DNA of 49,841 nt from Bacteroidales bacterium Bact_13 (lineage in GTDB: Bacteria > Bacteroidota > Bacteroidia > Bacteroidales > UBA932), in contig LUZE01000161.1 of assembly GCA_001602845.1 (NCBI GenBank), positions 1-49,841 on the forward strand, read 5' to 3'. How positions within the stretch are numbered: position 1 is the stretch's first letter; each line of letters opens with the position of its first letter. Below, in pieces: positions 46,807 through 49,841 of this stretch. The position numbers and the translations under genes are program-made. The notes beneath the pieces are model-generated. The model was not told the origin of the DNA, searched no databases, and saw nothing but the letters and a program-made list of their open reading frames with translations.

Positions 46807-47949
46807 TTACTTGACAATACGGATTTCCTCGGTGATGACTTTCACCGAGGATTCTTTTTTCCGTGCCTGGGATACGGAGAGAGACTTGCCGTCCTCGAAG
46901 GCGATGATGATCGCGCCCTTGTGCCCGGCTTTCCGGACGGCGGCAAGGGCGGTTTCGGCTTCCGCATAGGTACGGAACACCCCGGCCGCATACAGGACCT
47001 TTCCGGAACGCTGCTTGTGTGCGTAGACAGGGCGGACGCCCTTGAGCTGGCGGATCGTCGGCTTGGTATTGCCCACGAACAGCTGCACCTGGTACACAAG
47101 TCCGGAAGGAAGCTGATTGTTTTCGGCGAATGCGCCCGTCCCTTCCACCCGGAAGGAATCGTCGATCTCCGGTTCGGGCACTTCAAAGACGAGGTCCGGC
47201 TCCTTGCCGGGGTTCCGCCGGACGAACGGATAACTTTCGTCAGGCGCGGTAACCCGCAGTTGCGCGGCTGCTGCCGCCCGGCCCTTTTCGACCGGCACCG
47301 ACACCGGATTCTCCTGTCGCAGGACATAGATCACCACACTGTCCCGGCCGCAGTCGCGATTCGAGGCGAATACGCTGAAACGGCCGTCCTCCGTGTCGCA
47401 GAAGAGCAGGTCGTCGGCCGGAGAGGAATACGGGACGCCCATGTTCTGCACGTTTCCCCAGGTGCGCGTCGCGGGATTCCAATAAGCGACGTAAAGGTCA
47501 TGGCCGCCCATGCCGAACAGACCGTCGGAAGAAAAATAGAGCCGTTTCCCGTCGGGCGAAAGCATCGGGAAGATCTCGTCGCCGGGCGAGACCGCATCGG
47601 CGCAGAACGGGACGGGGGCGCTCCAGATCACGCTGTCGACGGCTTCCGAACGCATGATGTCCAGGTCGCCGGCCGCATTGCGGCGGGAGAAGAAGCGGAC
47701 CCGCGATTCGGCGGGGTCGTTCCAGTTGCCGTCGGGCGACCAGGTCCGGTCGGGCAGATGGCCGTACCAGAGCTGGAAATCCTTGCGCGGGACCCGTTTC
47801 GTGGCGACGACCGTCACATCGGCGGCATAGGCCTCGAGCGCGGCGCGGTTGGCGGCCTCGACGGCGCGGACCACCGCCAGGCTGTCCTGCGCGGGCATCG
47901 GCAGCACCGCCAGCAGGACGAAAACAGGGACCAGCAGGACTCTTTTCAT
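46807..47949 (-). CDS. PD40-repeat protein with C-terminal SPOR domain
   Basis: A 380-residue exported protein (MKRVLLVPVFVLLAVLPMPA signal). The middle has PD40/TolB-like strands, for example FPMLSPDGKRLYFSSDGLFG and GGHDLYVAYWN. The C-terminus is a SPOR domain (VYQVQLFVGNTKPTIRQLKG to about residue 355), which in other proteins binds denuded peptidoglycan. It resembles OmpA-family PD40 proteins but lacks an OmpA domain. It probably acts in the periplasm at the cell wall, perhaps at division sites. A TAAATTTG box on the minus strand (47986-47993) lies 36 bases before the ATG. Confidence 0.85.
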   Translation of the reverse strand: MKRVLLVPVFVLLAVLPMPAQDSLAVVRAVEAANRAALEAYAADVTVVATKRVPRKDFQLWYGHLPDRTWSPDGNWNDPAESRVRFFSRRNAAGDLDIMRSEAVDSVIWSAPVPFCADAVSPGDEIFPMLSPDGKRLYFSSDGLFGMGGHDLYVAYWNPATRTWGNVQNMGVPYSSPADDLLFCDTEDGRFSVFASNRDCGRDSVVIYVLRQENPVSVPVEKGRAAAAAQLRVTAPDESYPFVRRNPGKEPDLVFEVPEPEIDDSFRVEGTGAFAENNQLPSGLVYQVQLFVGNTKPTIRQLKGVRPVYAHKQRSGKVLYAAGVFRTYAEAETALAAVRKAGHKGAIIIAFEDGKSLSVSQARKKESSVKVITEEIRIVK

Positions 47950-48073
47950 CGGTACGTTTTCAGTTTTTCAACAACAAATCAACAACAAATTTAGCCAAAT
48001 CCTTCAGATATTGAGAAAAAAGTGTAATTTTGCAGGCTATTTGAAAATTTAAATGATTTAAAAATACCCGTTT
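47950..48073. promoter_or_regulatory. Divergent promoter region, PD40/SPOR gene and secDF
   Basis: It contains a minus-strand -7 box TAAATTTG (47986-47993) and a plus-strand -7 box TAATTTTG (48025-48032), the latter 41 bases before the secDF ATG. A tandem duplication of AACAACAAAT lies at about 47969-47990 and overlaps the minus-strand box. Confidence 0.55.
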
Positions 48074-49841
48074 ATGCAAAGCAAAGGTGCCATCACATTA
48101 GTGGCCGTACTCATCGGCTTGGCCTGCCTTTTCCAGTTGTCGTTCACTGCAGCGACGGCCGTGCAGGAAAGCAAAGCTGCCAAGGCAGCCGCAAAGGTTG
48201 TCGAAGAGGTGCAGCAGAGTCCTTCGTTTGCAGAAGTTTCCGAGCTGAACCGGGCGTTCTATCTTGACTCTGTCACCAGCGCCGCTAACAAGCTCTACCT
48301 CGACTCCATGGCAAACCAGAAGGTTTATTTCAATTACACGTACAAAGACGTCAAGGAGAAAGAACTCAACCTCGGCCTTGACCTGAAGGGCGGTATGAAC
48401 ATCGTCCTCCAGCTCGACCTGGCGGAGCTCGTCCGTTCCTGCGCCCGCGAGAAGACGTCCGATGAATTCAACCAGGCCATGGCCCGCGCCGCAGAGCGTG
48501 CCGACCAGACCCACGAAGACTTCATCACCCTTTTCGCTGAGGAATGGAAGAACCTGGCCAGCGGCAAGCGCCTGTCCTTCGACATCGACCTCGACAAGCT
48601 CAGCGGCGATGTGAAGAACAAGACGAAGGCGACCGACGACGAAATCATCTCCCTGCTCAAGGAAGAGGCCAAGAGCGCCATCGACAACTCCTATCAGGTC
48701 GTTGAGCGCCGTGTCAACCAGTTCGGTGTGGCACAGCCTAATATCCAGAAAGTCGCAGGTACCGGCCGTATCCTCGTCGAGCTCCCGGGCGTGAAGGAGC
48801 CGGAGCGTGTCCGCAAGCTCCTCCAGGGAACCGCATCCCTCGAATTCTGGGAGACCTACAATTCCCAGGAACTGACCCCGTACATGCAGGAACTCAACGA
48901 GACCATCCGTCTCCAGAACGAGGCGCTTGAGGCAGCAGCTCCCGCAGCAGAAGAGCAGAAGGCAGAAGAGAAGGACGGCAGCCTCGCTTCCGAACTGGAC
49001 GCAGCTACCGACCAGCAGACCAACGCGGCACAGGACCTGATCCGCAAGGCCAACCCGCTGTACAGTGTGCTCCAGAGCCTGGGCGGCAATTCCGCCTGCC
49101 TGGGTATCGCGCACTACCGCGACACCGCGCAGATCAACGCATGGTTCGCTGCCAACCGCAGCCTCTTCCCGGGCGACTTCTTCCCCGCATGGAGCTTCAA
49201 GGCCTTCGAGGCTGAGGGCGTGAGCCCCGACACCTATTTCGAACTCGTGGCCCTCAAGAGCCATGTCGGCAAGGGTCCCGCGCTCGACGGCAAGTACATC
49301 GCTTCGGCGAACGTCAACTACAACCAGATGACCGGTGCGCCGGAAGTCAGCATGACGATGAACAGCAAGGGCGCCATCGAGTGGGAGAACATCACCGGTG
49401 AGAATGTCGGACGCCAGATTGCCATCGTAATGGACGGACAGGTCTATTCCTATCCGAATGTCCAGACCAAGATTTCGGGCGGCAACTCCTCGATCTCCGG
49501 CCACTTCACCCAGAAGGACGCCGACGACCTTGCGAACGTCCTGAAGTCCGGTAAGCTGTCCACCCCGGCCCGCATCGTGCAGGAGCAGGTGGTCGGCCCG
49601 TCCCTCGGTAGCGCATCCATCCGTTCCGGTATGATCTCGTTCATCATCGCCTTCATCCTGGTGCTGATCTACATGGTCATCTTCTACCGCCGTGCCGGTA
49701 TCGCCGCCGACATCGCACTGCTCTGCAACGTGCTCTTCCTGTTCGGCGCACTCGCATCCTTCGGCACCGTGTTCACCCTCTCGGGTATCGCCGGCCTCGT
49801 GCTGACGATGGGTATGGCCGTCGACGCGAACGTGATCATCT
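48074..49841 (+). CDS. secDF: Protein translocase subunit SecDF (5' part)
   Basis: Runs off the right window edge; 589 codons are visible. It starts MQSKGAITLVAVLIGLACLF (first membrane segment), followed by NLGLDLKGGMNIVLQL (SecD D1 motif), VVERRVNQFGVAQPNIQKV, the P1 periplasmic domain with a low-complexity Ala/Glu insert near residues 280-310, IAIVMDGQVYSYPNVQ, and the membrane region ending GLVLTMGMAVDANVII. SecDF uses the proton gradient to pull proteins out of the Sec channel. In Bacteroidota SecD and SecF are one chain; the SecF part would lie beyond the window. Confidence 0.97.
   Translation, partial: MQSKGAITLVAVLIGLACLFQLSFTAATAVQESKAAKAAAKVVEEVQQSPSFAEVSELNRAFYLDSVTSAANKLYLDSMANQKVYFNYTYKDVKEKELNLGLDLKGGMNIVLQLDLAELVRSCAREKTSDEFNQAMARAAERADQTHEDFITLFAEEWKNLASGKRLSFDIDLDKLSGDVKNKTKATDDEIISLLKEEAKSAIDNSYQVVERRVNQFGVAQPNIQKVAGTGRILVELPGVKEPERVRKLLQGTASLEFWETYNSQELTPYMQELNETIRLQNEALEAAAPAAEEQKAEEKDGSLASELDAATDQQTNAAQDLIRKANPLYSVLQSLGGNSACLGIAHYRDTAQINAWFAANRSLFPGDFFPAWSFKAFEAEGVSPDTYFELVALKSHVGKGPALDGKYIASANVNYNQMTGAPEVSMTMNSKGAIEWENITGENVGRQIAIVMDGQVYSYPNVQTKISGGNSSISGHFTQKDADDLANVLKSGKLSTPARIVQEQVVGPSLGSASIRSGMISFIIAFILVLIYMVIFYRRAGIAADIALLCNVLFLFGALASFGTVFTLSGIAGLVLTMGMAVDANVII

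Overview
The window is a GC-rich stretch (about 60% by eye) of a Bacteroidales-type chromosome. The evidence is family content and promoter style. DUF4271, DUF5106, the rnpA/yidD overlap, the single-chain SecDF start, the glycine-lipid type acyltransferase pair and the DUF2723 membrane glycosyltransferase are all typical of Bacteroidota. Many genes are preceded by the Bacteroidota housekeeping promoter (TTTG, about 20 bp, TAnnTTTG) rather than by a Shine-Dalgarno rich leader. I cannot name the genus; a gut or rumen Bacteroidales lineage is a reasonable guess.

Layout. 1-6556: end of rsgA, a MATE exporter, a secreted phosphodiester glycosidase, rnr (RNase R) and gpmI. 6561-9023: a secreted protein with two metallophosphoesterase domains in tandem. 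9033-12430 is an accessory island: about 650 bp of noncoding DNA made of palindromic repeats, a hicAB toxin-antitoxin operon with a clear operator/promoter, and a decayed RHS/polymorphic-toxin locus. That locus holds two near-identical 147-bp promoter/leader cassettes, an RHS N-terminal stub, the tail of a lost toxin, two AT-rich lipoprotein genes and an RHS core fragment. 12440-18099: dnaE and groES-groEL. 18177-24386: a DUF5106 thioredoxin-like lipoprotein, ispE, and a run of four genes (ThiL homologue lacking its active-site aspartates, GtrA, FAD oxidoreductase, GT39-like glycosyltransferase). 24565-28079: a minus-strand suf operon, sufB-pnuC-sufC-sufD, with a vitamin transporter embedded in it. 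28106-30041: two acyltransferases likely to make glycine lipids.

30081-33925: tRNA-Gln, a switch-like leader, a phosphopantetheinyl transferase, tyrS, rbfA and a LolC/E-type permease. 33931-41381: tadA, a putative zinc peptidase/propeller/beta-barrel outer-membrane protein, a second pnuC, a short UvrC missing about 100 residues, and an OlsF-like two-domain acyltransferase. 41398-43644: a minus-strand operon yciH/SUI1, DUF4271, hemD, rnpA, yidD. 43729-49841: a DUF2723 glycosyltransferase, a PD40/SPOR protein and the 5' part of secDF.

How the genes fit together. Most of the window is core information processing and envelope biology: replication (dnaE), RNA decay (rnr, rnpA), translation (tyrS, rbfA, tadA, yciH, rsgA), chaperonin, Fe-S assembly, isoprenoid and haem synthesis, secretion (secDF, yidD, LolC/E) and unusual amino-acid lipids. 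The most unusual parts are the RHS graveyard with duplicated promoter cassettes, the dispersed nested palindromes, the mutually exclusive leader hairpins at 30303-30395, the internally deleted UvrC, the ThiL-derived pseudoenzyme candidate and the peptidase-barrel fusion.
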